Assembly: GCF_000015265.1 (NCBI RefSeq)
Contig: NC_008699.1
Coordinates: 4,030,001-4,094,000, forward strand
Reading direction: 5' to 3'
Source: Nocardioides sp. JS614
GTDB taxonomy: Bacteria; Actinomycetota; Actinomycetes; Propionibacteriales; Nocardioidaceae
Length of the DNA: 64,000 nucleotides
Under the pieces are notes generated by a model. It saw only the letters and a program-made list of their open reading frames with translations, searched no databases and was not told where the DNA came from. Both the position numbers and the translations under genes were made by a program. How positions within the stretch are numbered: the stretch's first letter is position 1; each line of letters starts with the position of its first letter. This document shows positions 41,627 to 52,250 of this stretch, piece after piece.

Positions 41627-42115
41627 ATGCGGGACGAGGTCGACGCGCTGGTCGAGGCTTGGGCGCGGGAGCGCCCGGACCTGGACCTGGCGCCGGTCGA
41701 GGTGTTCAGCCGGATCAGCCGGCTGTCCCGCCAGCTCGATCTCGCCCGGCGCGACGCGTTCACCGCGGCCCGGGTCGAGCCCTGGGAGTTCGACGTCCTG
41801 GCGGCGCTGCGCCGCGCGGGGACGCCGTACGAGCTCTCGCCGGGCCGGCTCCTGCGCGAGACGCTGGTGACCAGCGGCACCATGACCAACCGGGTCGACC
41901 GGCTGGCCGCCCGCGGCCTGGTCGAGCGGCTGCCCGACCCGCACGACCGGCGCGGCGTGCTGGTGCGGCTCACCCCCGAGGGGCGAGCCGCCGTCGACGA
42001 GGCCTTCGAGGCCCTGCTGGCCGCCGAGCGCACCTTCCTGACCGCACTCGCCGAGCGCGACCGCACCCGGCTCGCCGGGCTGCTGCGGACCCTGTCGGCG
42101 CCGTTCTCCGGCTGA
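41627..42115 (+). CDS. tamR: MarR-family regulator, TamR-like
   Basis: 162 residues with the MarR winged helix: recognition region L-L-R-E-T-L-V-T-S-G-T-M-T-N-R-V-D-R-L and wing D-P-H-D-R-R-G-V-L-V. The N-terminal extension (about 30 residues, W-A-R-E-R-P-D-L-D) is the type seen in the HucR/PecS/TamR group that responds to anions such as urate or citrate/trans-aconitate. Divergent from tam, so it probably represses tam and itself until ligand binds. Ligand by family inference. Confidence 0.85.
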   Translation: MRDEVDALVEAWARERPDLDLAPVEVFSRISRLSRQLDLARRDAFTAARVEPWEFDVLAALRRAGTPYELSPGRLLRETLVTSGTMTNRVDRLAARGLVERLPDPHDRRGVLVRLTPEGRAAVDEAFEALLAAERTFLTALAERDRTRLAGLLRTLSAPFSG

Positions 42116-42145
42116 CCGTCGGGGCCGCGCAGGACCGCTGGGTCG

Positions 42146-43973
<1,828 letters not shown>

Positions 43974-43981
<8 letters not shown>

Positions 43982-44879
43982 AGGAGACCAGGTGCGCGCC
44001 GGCGACCGGCCCGTTGGCGGCGAGGACGACGGGATGACCGGCGCCGGACAGGTCGGCGGCCAGCGAGCGAGCGTGGTCGGCGGAGCCGCACAGGAAGACG
44101 CAGGTCGGGCCGGACCCGGACACCAGGCCGCGCAGCGCCCCGGCCTCCTCGCCGCGCTCGATCAGCCGGCCGAGCTCGGGGCGCAGGTCGATCGCGGCCG
44201 CCTCGAGGTCGTTGTGCAGGGCGTCCGCGAGCGCCCAGGTGTCGCCGGCGGCGATCGCGCCGAGCAGCGCGTCGGCCGGCACCGGCTGGGAGGGTGCGTC
44301 GGGGAACATCCGGTCGAAGTGCCGGTAGACCTCGGGGGTCGACAGCCCGGTGTCGGAGGGGACGACCACCCACCACCAGGTGCCGCGGTCCTGCACCGGC
44401 GTGACCACCTCGCCCCGGCCGGTGCCGAGCGCGGTGCCGCCGAGCAGGGCGAACGGCACGTCGCTGCCCAGCCGGGCGGCGAGCGCGAGGAGGTCGTCGT
44501 CGGAGGTGTCCAGCCCCCAGAGCCGGTCCAGGGCGACCAGGGCCGCGGCGGCGTCGGCGGAGCCGCCGGCCATGCCGCCCGCGACCGGGATCGCCTTGGC
44601 GATGTGCAGCTCCCCGGTCCGTTCGACGCCGTGATGGGCCGCGAGCAGGTCCGCGGCCCGGTCCACGATGTTGGCGCCGTTGAGGGGTACGGCGTCGTCG
44701 TCCATCCAGTCCGGCAGGCCCACGCCCACGCTCCAGTCCGGCGCCGCGCGCGCCGTGACGTCGTCGTAGAGCCCGACCGCCTGGTAGACCGTCACCAGCG
44801 GATGGAAGCCGTCCTCGCGGGGCGCGCCGACCCCGAGGTGCAGGTTGACCTTGGCGGGCGCGCGCACGGTCACCTCCAC
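43974..44879 (-). CDS. ispE: 4-diphosphocytidyl-2-C-methyl-D-erythritol kinase
   Basis: GHMP kinase of the MEP isoprenoid pathway. 301 residues: N-terminal A-P-A-K-V-N-L-H-L, ATP loop P-V-A-G-G-M-A-G-G-S-A-D-A-A, and late G-S-G-P-T-C-V-F. GTG at 44879 is given as start, overlapping rsmA by 10 nt; GTG at 44873 (4-nt overlap) is an equal alternative, both behind GAAGGAGGGG. The rsmA-ispE order is usual in actinobacteria. Confidence 0.94.
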
Positions 44880-45763
44880 GGCCCCTCCTTCGAGGGCAGC
44901 GCCTCCCACGGCAGCCGCTCCGCAAGCCGGGCGAAGTCCTCCACGCGCAGCGACTCCCCGCGGGCCAGCGGGTCCACGCCCGCGCCGGCCAGCGCCGCGT
45001 CGACCGACTCCGCCGGGGCGAGCGAGCGCAGCACCCCGCGCAGGGCCTTGCGGCGCTGGGCGAACGCCGCGTCGACGACCGCGAAGACCTGCTCGCGGGT
45101 GGCGGTGGTGGCCGGCGGCTCGCGCCGGGACCAGGCCACCAGGCCGGAGTCCACGTTCGGCGCGGGCCAGAACACGTTGCGCCCGACGGCACCGGCGCGG
45201 CGGACGTCGGCGAACCAGGCCGCCTTGACCGAGGGGACGCCGTACACCTTGGAGCCGGGGGCCGCGGCGAGCCGGTCGGCGACCTCGGCCTGCACCATCA
45301 CCAGGCCCCGCTCGAGGGAGGGCAGCAGCGTGAGCAGGTGCAGCAGCACCGGCACGGAGACGTTGTAGGGCAGGTTCGCGACCAGCGCGGTCGGCGTCGG
45401 CCCGGGCACCTCCTGGATCCGCATCGCATCACCGAGGACGACCTCGAACCGGTCGGCCTGGGCCGGCGCGTACGCCGCGATCGTCGCGGGCAGCCGGCCG
45501 GCCAGCACCGGGTCCACCTCGACCGCGACCACCCGGCCGGCGACGGCGAGCAGCGCGAGGGTCAGCGAGCCCAGGCCGGGACCGACCTCGAGGACCACGT
45601 CCTCGGCGGTGACGCCGGCCTCCCGGACGATCCGACGGACCGTGTTCGCGTCGATCACGAAGTTCTGACCGCGCTGCTTGGTGGGTCGCAGGTCGAGCTC
45701 GGCGGCGAGCAGGCGCACGTCCGCCGGCCCCAGCAACCTGGGGCCGGCGGAGGTGTCAGACAT
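44870..45763 (-). CDS. rsmA: 16S rRNA (adenine1518/1519-N6)-dimethyltransferase
   Basis: Dimethylates two adenosines near the 3' end of 16S rRNA late in small-subunit assembly. 297 residues: Q-N-F-V-I-D, SAM motif V-L-E-V-G-P-G-L-G-S-L-T, and catalytic N-L-P-Y-N. Lies between rpf and ispE in the same direction, a common actinobacterial order. Confidence 0.95.
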   Translation of the reverse strand: MSDTSAGPRLLGPADVRLLAAELDLRPTKQRGQNFVIDANTVRRIVREAGVTAEDVVLEVGPGLGSLTLALLAVAGRVVAVEVDPVLAGRLPATIAAYAPAQADRFEVVLGDAMRIQEVPGPTPTALVANLPYNVSVPVLLHLLTLLPSLERGLVMVQAEVADRLAAAPGSKVYGVPSVKAAWFADVRRAGAVGRNVFWPAPNVDSGLVAWSRREPPATTATREQVFAVVDAAFAQRRKALRGVLRSLAPAESVDAALAGAGVDPLARGESLRVEDFARLAERLPWEALPSKEGPWR

Positions 45764-45818
45764 GGGCGCCAGCGTAGTCAGCGCGACCCCGCGCGCTTCG
45801 CGGCGGGCTCCGGTGACG

Positions 45819-46982
45819 TCAGCGGGGCAGCCCGAGCGCCGCGGCGCAGCCCGGCCAAGCGCCATAGCCGCCGGAGGCGTTGCGGAGCTTGGTGGCGATG
45901 GCGATCTGCGTCTCGCGGCTGTGGTTGCTGGGCAGGCCGGTGCCGCCGTACGCCTGCCAGGTGCCGAGGCTGAACTGGAGGCCGCCGTAGTAGCCGTTGC
46001 CGGTGTTGATCGCCCAGTTGCCGCCGGACTCGCACTGGGCGAGCCGGTCCCACACGCTGTTGCCGGACGCGAAGTTGACCGCCGGCGCCTTGGTGCCGAC
46101 CTTGACGATCTCGTCGACCGGCTGGCGCAGCACGTCTTGGCGCAGGACCTTGCGCACCGAGACCTCGCCGTTGCGGTAGACGATCCGGTAGGTCACGTCG
46201 CGCAGGCCGGTCTCACCCTCCCGCACGACCGAGGTCTGGCCCTGGACCATCGACCCGTCCTCCTGTTCGACGGTGCCGAAGTCGACGACCTCGCCGTCGA
46301 CGTGCTTGGTCACGATCCTGACGTTGGTGAAGACCAGCCGGTCGCCGTCCTGCAGCTCGTGCCCGGGGGCGGGCTTCGTCTCGTCGTGCTTGCCGAGCTT
46401 CACCCCGAGCTTCGCCAGGGCGTCCTCGACGGTGAGCGCGGTGACGGTCCGCTTGACCATCTGGTGCTTGCCGAGCTTGACCTTCAGGGTCTTCGGCGTC
46501 ACCACCGCCAGGCTCATGCCGCCGCGATCGATCGAGCCGCCGCGGCTGACCGACAGCTCGGCGTCGCCGTACCGCCGGCCGATCTCGCCCAGCGCCTGCG
46601 CGACGGTGGTGGAGGTGACCCAGTAGGTGCGGGTGTCGCCGTCGACGCTCAGCGCGAGCGGGCGGGCGAAGCGCACCGAGATCTTGGTGCCGTCCGCGAT
46701 CGGCTCGTCGACGCTCGGGGCGACGACGTCGCGGGCCGAGACCTCCACGCCCTCCGACTTCAACACGTCGCCGACGGTCCCGCCGAAGGCGGTGACCTCC
46801 TGGGCCTGCCCGTCGAGGGAGAGGGTCACGGTCTTGCTGAGGGCGCTGTAGCCCCAGGTGCTCCCGGCGACGGCCAGGACCACGATCGCCGCGAGGGCGA
46901 CCATCAGGGGCCGGCTCCGGCCGGCCCGGCTCAGGAGGCTGCTGGTGGGCTGCTGCTCATTGCTGTGCTCACTGGTGGGCAC
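45819..46982 (-). CDS. RpfB-like resuscitation-promoting factor
   Basis: Secreted peptidoglycan lytic enzyme that promotes growth from dormancy. 387 residues from a GTG with GGAGAA upstream. A basic N-terminus and hydrophobic helix (about 27-50) are followed by DUF348 repeats, a G5 domain (about 210-290) and the Rpf lysozyme-like domain at the C-terminus with V-W-D-R-L-A-Q-C-E-S-G-G-N-W (catalytic Glu) and G-L-Q-F-S-L-G-T-W. The order rpf-rsmA-ispE is that of mycobacterial rpfB. The 210-bp region upstream shows no c-di-AMP riboswitch I could recognise. Confidence 0.93.
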   Translation of the reverse strand: MPTSEHSNEQQPTSSLLSRAGRSRPLMVALAAIVVLAVAGSTWGYSALSKTVTLSLDGQAQEVTAFGGTVGDVLKSEGVEVSARDVVAPSVDEPIADGTKISVRFARPLALSVDGDTRTYWVTSTTVAQALGEIGRRYGDAELSVSRGGSIDRGGMSLAVVTPKTLKVKLGKHQMVKRTVTALTVEDALAKLGVKLGKHDETKPAPGHELQDGDRLVFTNVRIVTKHVDGEVVDFGTVEQEDGSMVQGQTSVVREGETGLRDVTYRIVYRNGEVSVRKVLRQDVLRQPVDEIVKVGTKAPAVNFASGNSVWDRLAQCESGGNWAINTGNGYYGGLQFSLGTWQAYGGTGLPSNHSRETQIAIATKLRNASGGYGAWPGCAAALGLPR

Positions 46983-47192
46983 GATTCTCCGAACGTCGTA
47001 CGACCCGGGCCTCGGGCTGCCAGCGCGGTCCCGACGTGTTCCCCACACCCGCGCTGGTCCTTGCTGGACCTGTCCTGATCCGTCCCGATCCCGGCCTTCC
47101 GCATTCCAGACCACCAGCCAAGGTGCCAGAAATGCAAACCGAGCCAAGCACATTTCACCCGGGCGTGAGCAGGATCTCGATGGTAAAGAGGG

Positions 47193-48020
47193 CTACCAGG
47201 AGCCCCCGAAGGCCGCCTCGGTGGTCGCCTCGACGGCCGCGCAGAGCGTCTCCAGGTCCGCGCCGCGGACCTGCGCCATCGTCCGCATCGTGAGCGGGAC
47301 GAGGTAGGAGGCGTTGGTCCGGCCGCGGTACGGCGTGGGTGTCAGGTACGGCGCATCGGTCTCGACCAGCAGCCGGTCGAGGGGCGTGATCGCGAGCGCG
47401 TCGCGCAGCGGCTGGGCGTTCTTGAAGGTCACCGTGCCCGCGAAGGAGAGGTGTGCCCCACGGTCCAGGCAGCGACGCGCGAAGGCGGCGTCGCCGGAGA
47501 AGCAGTGCATCACCCAGCGCGCCGGCGCCCCCTCCTCGTCGATCACGTCGAGGACCGCGTCGTGCGCGTCGCGGTCGTGGACGACCAGGGTCTTGTCGAG
47601 CCGCTTGGCGAGGTCGATGTGCCGGCGGAAGGACTCGACCTGCACGGCCCGCCCCTCCTCACCGGTGCGGAAGTGGTCCAGGCCGGTCTCGCCCACCGCG
47701 CGCACCTTGTCGTGCGCGCCCGCGAGCCGCTCGATCTCGGCCATGGCGGCGTCCAGGTCGGGCAGCCGCGGCGCCTCGTTGGGGTGCAGGGCGACGCCGG
47801 CGACCAGCGCGTCGTACGTCGCGGCCGCCTCGACCGCCCAGCGGGCGCCGGGCAGGTCGCAGCCGATCTGGACGATCCGGGTGACGCCGACCGCCGCGGC
47901 CGCGGCGACCGCCTGGTCCACCGGGAGCGGGTCTGCGTCGTCGCGCACGACGTCGAGGTGGCAGTGGTTGTCCACGACCGGGTGTGGCAGCGGCTCCGGG
48001 GCGGGTGGGCGGTCGGTCAT
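47193..48020 (-). CDS. TatD-family metal-dependent hydrolase (DNase-like)
   Basis: 275 residues with the TatD metal ligands: D-N-H-C-H-L-D near residue 17, G-E-T-G-L-D, H-C-F-S-G and E-T-D-A-P-Y-L-T-P. TatD proteins are 3'-5' exonucleases or related hydrolases. The ATG overlaps the upstream stop by 4 nt. TatD next to rpf/rsmA is usual in actinobacteria. Confidence 0.92.
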   Translation of the reverse strand: MTDRPPAPEPLPHPVVDNHCHLDVVRDDADPLPVDQAVAAAAAVGVTRIVQIGCDLPGARWAVEAAATYDALVAGVALHPNEAPRLPDLDAAMAEIERLAGAHDKVRAVGETGLDHFRTGEEGRAVQVESFRRHIDLAKRLDKTLVVHDRDAHDAVLDVIDEEGAPARWVMHCFSGDAAFARRCLDRGAHLSFAGTVTFKNAQPLRDALAITPLDRLLVETDAPYLTPTPYRGRTNASYLVPLTMRTMAQVRGADLETLCAAVEATTEAAFGGSW

Positions 48021-48853
48021 CCGTGCACCCGCGCGAGGATCGCGGCGGCGCACTCCTCGGGCGCCTGGGTGGGGATCCAGTGGCTGACGCCCTCGAGGAC
48101 GACCAGGTCGTACGGCGCATCCACCCAGCGCGGGGTGCCCTCGACCGCCTCGCGGCCGATCGCGATGTCCCGGTCGCTCCACACCAGCGTGGTCGGGACC
48201 GTGACCGTGACGTCGGCGCTGCCCGGGCGGGTGAACGGCAGCGCGCGGTACCAGCCCAGCGCGTGGTGCAGCGCGCCGTACTCGACGATCTCGGTGCGGA
48301 ACCGGGTGACCTCCTCGGCGGTCATCCCGGCCTTGCGCATCGCCTGGTCGAAGCGGCCGCCGGGCGTCCGCGCCATCAGCTCGGGGAGCACCGGGAGGTT
48401 GAACATCGCCATGTAGCCCGACCGCCGGCGCTGGCTCCGGCTCCTCATCGCGCGGGCGAACGCGGCGGGGTGCGGCACCGACACCGCGGTGTAGGTGCGG
48501 ACCTGCTCCGGGAGCCGTCCGGCGACGGCCCAGCCGACCGCGGCACCCCAGTCGTGCCCGACCAGGTGGACGGGCCCGCCGATGCGTTCGATCAGCGCGG
48601 CGACGTCGCCGACCAGGAGCGGGAGCCGGTAGCTCCACCGGGCCCGCGGCCGCGCGCCCGGTGAGTAGCCGCGCTGGTCCGGTGCGTAGGTGCGCAGCCC
48701 CGCCTCGTGCAGGATCGGGGCGACCCCCCGCCAGGTCGTGCTGCGTTCGGGGAACCCGTGCAGCAGCACGACGGGCGTCCCGTCCAGCGGCCCCTCGTCG
48801 AGGACGTCGAAGGTGAGGCCGTCGTGCTGCAGCCGGGTGATCCGTGCGTTCAT
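48017..48853 (-). CDS. Alpha/beta hydrolase (epoxide-hydrolase-like)
   Basis: 278 residues: L-L-H-G-F-P-E-R near residue 35, nucleophile G-H-D-W-G (Asp about 103), and late V-S-H-W-I-P with the catalytic His. An Asp nucleophile in this setting is that of epoxide hydrolases and haloalkane dehalogenases. ATG at 48853 is preferred over GTG at 48859 because AGGAG lies 5 nt before it. Inserted between rsmI and tatD. Confidence 0.87.
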   Translation of the reverse strand: MNARITRLQHDGLTFDVLDEGPLDGTPVVLLHGFPERSTTWRGVAPILHEAGLRTYAPDQRGYSPGARPRARWSYRLPLLVGDVAALIERIGGPVHLVGHDWGAAVGWAVAGRLPEQVRTYTAVSVPHPAAFARAMRSRSQRRRSGYMAMFNLPVLPELMARTPGGRFDQAMRKAGMTAEEVTRFRTEIVEYGALHHALGWYRALPFTRPGSADVTVTVPTTLVWSDRDIAIGREAVEGTPRWVDAPYDLVVLEGVSHWIPTQAPEECAAAILARVHG

Positions 48854-48855
48854 GC

Positions 48856-49716
48856 TCACTCCTGTGCCCCGTGGTCCCGGTCGTGAACCAGGTTGTAGAC
48901 CTCGCGCTTCGGTACGCCGGCGCGGCGGGCGACCACGACGATCGCCTCCTTGCGCGGCACGCCCTCGCGCACCAGGTCGGCGACCGCGGTCCGCAGGCTC
49001 GCCGGGTCGCTGGCGACCTCGGCCGCCGGCGCGGCGCCCGCCACCACGATGGTGACCTCGCCGCGCACCCCCTCGGCCGCCCAGGACACGAGCTCGGCGA
49101 GCGGACCTCGCCGTACCTCCTCGTGGGTCTTGGTGAGCTCGCGGCAGACCGCGGCGGCGCGGTCGGCGCCGAGCGCCTCGGCCATCGCGGCGAGCGCGGC
49201 CTCGGTGCGGTGCGGCGCCTCGAAGAACACCATCGTGCGGCGCTCGTCGCGCAGGTCGGCCAGGCGGCGCTGCCGCTCCCCCGCCTTGCGGGGCAGGAAC
49301 CCCTCGAAGCAGAACCGGTCGACGGGCAGGCCGGAGACCGCGAGCGCGGTCAGCACCGCCGACGGACCGGGGACGGCGGTGACCCGCACGTCGTGCTCGA
49401 CCGCGGCGACCACGAGCCGGTAGCCGGGGTCGGAGACGCTGGGCATGCCCGCGTCGGTGACCAGCAGCACCCGATCGCCCGCGAGGAGGCTCTCGAGGAG
49501 AGCCGGCGTGCGCGCCGACTCGTTGCCCTCGAAGTACGACACGACCCGTCCGCCGATGCTCACCCCGAGGTCGGTCGTGAGCCGCTTGAGGCGCCGGGTG
49601 TCCTCGGCCGCGACGACGTCGGCGCTCGCCAGCTCCTCGGCGAGCCGCGGCGGCGCGTCGGCGACCCTGCCGATCGGGGTCGCCGCCAGCACGAGCACGC
49701 CCAGGCTGTCGTCCAC
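48856..49716 (-). CDS. rsmI: 16S rRNA (cytidine1402-2'-O)-methyltransferase
   Basis: 286 residues: L-A-A-T-P-I-G at the start, A-E-D-T-R-R, T-D-A-G-M-P-S-V-S-D-P-G and V-P-G-P-S-A, the motifs of this tetrapyrrole-methylase-like fold. GTG start at 49716. Divergent from pmt, 48 bp away, a common actinobacterial pairing. Confidence 0.95.
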   Translation of the reverse strand: MDDSLGVLVLAATPIGRVADAPPRLAEELASADVVAAEDTRRLKRLTTDLGVSIGGRVVSYFEGNESARTPALLESLLAGDRVLLVTDAGMPSVSDPGYRLVVAAVEHDVRVTAVPGPSAVLTALAVSGLPVDRFCFEGFLPRKAGERQRRLADLRDERRTMVFFEAPHRTEAALAAMAEALGADRAAAVCRELTKTHEEVRRGPLAELVSWAAEGVRGEVTIVVAGAAPAAEVASDPASLRTAVADLVREGVPRKEAIVVVARRAGVPKREVYNLVHDRDHGAQE

Positions 49717-49764
49717 GCCCCGATCATCGCAGCGTCTGATCCCGGGGCCCGTATCCTCGGGCCC

Positions 49765-51390
49765 GTGACGACCGGCGCCCCTCCCTCCGCCTGGGAGCGC
49801 GCCCGGGGCCGGGCCCGGCTCGAGGACCCGTTCATCGGCTGGGCGGCGACCATCGCGGTCGCGCTGCTCGCCCTGTTCCTGCGGCTCTGGAAGCTCGGCA
49901 AGCCGCACGTCTTCGAGTTCGACGAGACCTACTACGCCAAGGACGCCTGGTCGCTGCTCAACTTCGGCTTCGAGCACGACACCACGGAGAAGGCCAACGA
50001 CCTGATCCTCCGCGGCCAGACGCTCTCCGGCGTGTTCAAGGACACCCCGGAGATGATCGTGCACCCGGAGGTCGGCAAGTGGTTGATCGCCGCGGGCATC
50101 AAGGTCTTCGGGATGGACCCGTTCGGCTGGCGGGTCGCGGCCGCGGTCGTCGGCTCCCTGATGGTGCTGGTGATGGTCCGGCTCGCCCGGCGGCTCACCG
50201 GCTCGACGTTCCTCGGCGTCCTGGCCGGGCTGCTGCTGTGCTTCGACGGCCTGCAGTTCGTGCTCTCCCGCCTCGCCCTGCTCGACATCTTCGTGGCGTT
50301 CTTCCTGCTCTGCGGCGTGCACTGCGTGGTCGCCGACCGAGACTGGCACCGGGCGCGTCTCGCTCGCCTGGTCCCCGCACCCATCGACAGCTCCCGGTCG
50401 TGGGGACCCGTGCGCGGACTGCTGTTCCGGCCCTGGCTGCTGCTCGGCGGAATCGCCTGGGGCCTGGCGGTCGGCACCAAGTGGGAGGCCGTCTACCCGC
50501 TCGCGGCGTTCGGGCTGCTCGTCTGGCTGTGGTCGGCCGGCGCCCGCCGCTCCTTCGGCGTGCGATGGCCGATCCTGCGCTCCGCGGTCGTCGACGGCGT
50601 CCCGGCGTTCGTGCACCTCGTGCTGGTCGCGTTCGTCGTGTACGTCGCCAGCTGGACCGGCTGGCTGATCAACGCCCACCAGTACGAGGAGCACCTGTCC
50701 GCGACGCAGTACACGCACTTCGACGGCGGCCAGGACTGGCCGACCCGCACCGAGGCCGACGCGTCCGGGCTGGGCGAGGTGACCCAGTCGCTGCGGTCGC
50801 TCTGGTACTACCACCAGGACGTGTACACGTTCCACACCGAGTTCCTCAACGACAGCACCCACACCTACGCCTCGAAGCCCTCGGGCTGGCTGCTGCTCAA
50901 CCGGCCGGTCGGCGTGGCCGCCGACGTCGACATCCAGCCGGGCACCCAGGGCTGCCACGCCCCGGCGGACAGCGACTGCCTGCGCCAGGTGCTGCTGCTC
51001 GGCACGCCCGTGCTGTGGTGGGCGGGCTGCCTCGCGCTGATCTACGCCGTCGTCATGTGGGCCGGCTCGAGGGACTGGCGCTTCGGCGTCGTGGTCGTCG
51101 GCGCCGCCTCGACCTGGCTGCCCTGGTTGCAGTACGACGACCGGCCGATCTTCTCCTTCTACGCCGTGATCACGCTGCCGTTCCTGGTGCTCGCGCTGGT
51201 CCTCGCGATCGGCCGCATGATCGGCCCGGGCACCGGCGCCGCGGGCCGGCGCACCGCCGGCGTGATCGCCGCGGGCACGTTCTTCGTGCTGGTGCTGCTG
51301 AACTTCGCGTGGTTCTGGCCGATCTACACCGACCAGCTGCTCACCCACTCCGAGTGGCTGGACCGGATCTGGTTCTCCCGCTGGATCTGA
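49765..51390 (+). CDS. pmt: Dolichyl-phosphate-mannose-type protein O-mannosyltransferase
   Basis: 541-residue multi-spanning GT39 enzyme that mannosylates exported proteins using polyprenyl-phospho-mannose. The F-D-E-T-Y-Y-A-K-D-A motif (about residues 52-61) in the first extracytoplasmic loop carries the catalytic acidic pair; about 10 hydrophobic helices follow. GTG start with TATCCT ending 7 nt before it (leaderless). Probable clients here are the Pro/Ser/Thr-rich exported proteins, but that is inference. Confidence 0.93.
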   Translation: MTTGAPPSAWERARGRARLEDPFIGWAATIAVALLALFLRLWKLGKPHVFEFDETYYAKDAWSLLNFGFEHDTTEKANDLILRGQTLSGVFKDTPEMIVHPEVGKWLIAAGIKVFGMDPFGWRVAAAVVGSLMVLVMVRLARRLTGSTFLGVLAGLLLCFDGLQFVLSRLALLDIFVAFFLLCGVHCVVADRDWHRARLARLVPAPIDSSRSWGPVRGLLFRPWLLLGGIAWGLAVGTKWEAVYPLAAFGLLVWLWSAGARRSFGVRWPILRSAVVDGVPAFVHLVLVAFVVYVASWTGWLINAHQYEEHLSATQYTHFDGGQDWPTRTEADASGLGEVTQSLRSLWYYHQDVYTFHTEFLNDSTHTYASKPSGWLLLNRPVGVAADVDIQPGTQGCHAPADSDCLRQVLLLGTPVLWWAGCLALIYAVVMWAGSRDWRFGVVVVGAASTWLPWLQYDDRPIFSFYAVITLPFLVLALVLAIGRMIGPGTGAAGRRTAGVIAAGTFFVLVLLNFAWFWPIYTDQLLTHSEWLDRIWFSRWI

Positions 51391-51393
51391 CTC

Positions 51394-51439
51394 GGTGGTT
51401 GAGGTGCGAGGAGCGCCAGCGACGAGCCTCGAAACCACC
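51394..51439. repeat. REP-like hairpin downstream of pmt
   Basis: GGTGGTT at 51394 pairs with AACCACC at 51433, with GAGG/CCTC and GCG/CGC pairs inside and GAGCGCCAGCGA in the centre. The core is of the same type as the AGCGAGCGCCAGCGAGC stretch in the array at 11735. It starts 3 nt after the pmt stop and probably also serves as its 3' hairpin. Confidence 0.65.
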
Positions 51440-51549
51440 ATTCGTGTGATCGGCTCGCGGCCGTAGGTGGCTGCGGCCCTTGGCAGCAAAGCGGGCACGG
51501 CACGCTCGGGTCACCGTCGGGCACCCGGCTTACCGGCCGCCGCTTCGCC

Positions 51550-51602
51550 CCCTGACCAACCGCACGCGCACCCGGCGTGTCGCGTGCCCGTTCGTCAGGG
51601 AC
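51550..51602. repeat. GTCAGGG inverted repeat, copy 1, overlapping the TetR gene end
   Basis: CCCTGAC (51550-51556) and GTCAGGG (51594-51600) flank a GC-rich centre. GTCGCGTGC.CGTTCGTCAGGGACGCGGC here matches 60659-60686 with one difference. The TetR stop codon lies inside the right arm. Confidence 0.6.
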
Positions 51603-52194
51603 GCGGCGACTCGGCGCCGACCATCCGGAGGGCGAGCAGGCGGTAGTGGGCGGCGACCTCGTCGGGGGCCCAGCGCCCCTCGTCGCGGTACCAGCGGGCG
51701 ACGTCGATGCCCAGGGACAAGATGGCGAGGGCCGTCATCCGGGGGTCGGGCGTGGTGAAGACGCCAGCGGCGACGCCACGGTCGAGCACGTCACGCAGCA
51801 CCAGGTCGATCTCGTGGCGGATCGCGAGGACCTCGGCATGGTGCTCGGGACTGAGCGCGGCGAGCTCGTAGTTGATCACCCGCGCCCCGGTGTGCGCCTC
51901 GGCGTGGTCGCGCACGAAGTCCTCGACCAGCTGACCGAGCTGGGCCACGGGGTCGGACAGCGGCGCCACCGACGCGCGCACCAGCTCCAGCACTCGCAGG
52001 TGCCCCACGCGCGCGAGCTCGAAGAGCAGCTCCTCCTTGGAGCGGTGGTGGACGTAGAGCGCGGCCGGGCTCATCCCGGCGCTGGTCGAGATGTCGCGCG
52101 TGGTCGTCCCGTGGAAGCCGCGCACGGCGAACGCGTCCACGGCGGCGGCCGCGAGCCGGGTCCGGGCATCGGGAACGGGGCTGGACGCGCTCAT
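51595..52194 (-). CDS. TetR/AcrR-family regulator of the lipid-type operon
   Basis: 199 residues; N-terminal TetR helix-turn-helix with T-R-D-I-S-T-S-A-G-M-S-P-A-A-L-Y-V-H-H (about 33-51), then a ligand domain. ATG at 52194 is chosen because TACCAT ends 7 nt before it (leaderless) and an operator-like palindrome overlaps that promoter. Divergent from the SDR / SDR / kinase / acyl-CoA dehydrogenase operon, so it likely represses it in response to an acyl-CoA or lipid ligand (inference). Confidence 0.87.
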   Translation of the reverse strand: MSASSPVPDARTRLAAAAVDAFAVRGFHGTTTRDISTSAGMSPAALYVHHRSKEELLFELARVGHLRVLELVRASVAPLSDPVAQLGQLVEDFVRDHAEAHTGARVINYELAALSPEHHAEVLAIRHEIDLVLRDVLDRGVAAGVFTTPDPRMTALAILSLGIDVARWYRDEGRWAPDEVAAHYRLLALRMVGAESPRP

Positions 52195-52205
52195 GTCCAA
52201 CATGG

Positions 52206-52219
52206 TAAGCAAGCGCTTA
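52206..52219. promoter_or_regulatory. Probable TetR operator
   Basis: TAAGCAAGCGCTTA has 5-bp arms TAAGC/GCTTA around a 4-nt centre and contains the perfect palindrome AAGCGCTT. It sits between the divergent TetR and SDR genes, touching the -10 of the TetR gene, 31 bp ahead of the SDR start. Confidence 0.62.
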
Positions 52220-52250
52220 GCTAGGAGCAAGCCAGGACGCAGGAGGACAC

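Noticed and set aside
46983..47192. Possible ydaO (c-di-AMP) riboswitch upstream of the rpf gene
   Set aside because: Such riboswitches often precede actinobacterial rpf genes, but the conserved blocks were not found in this region.
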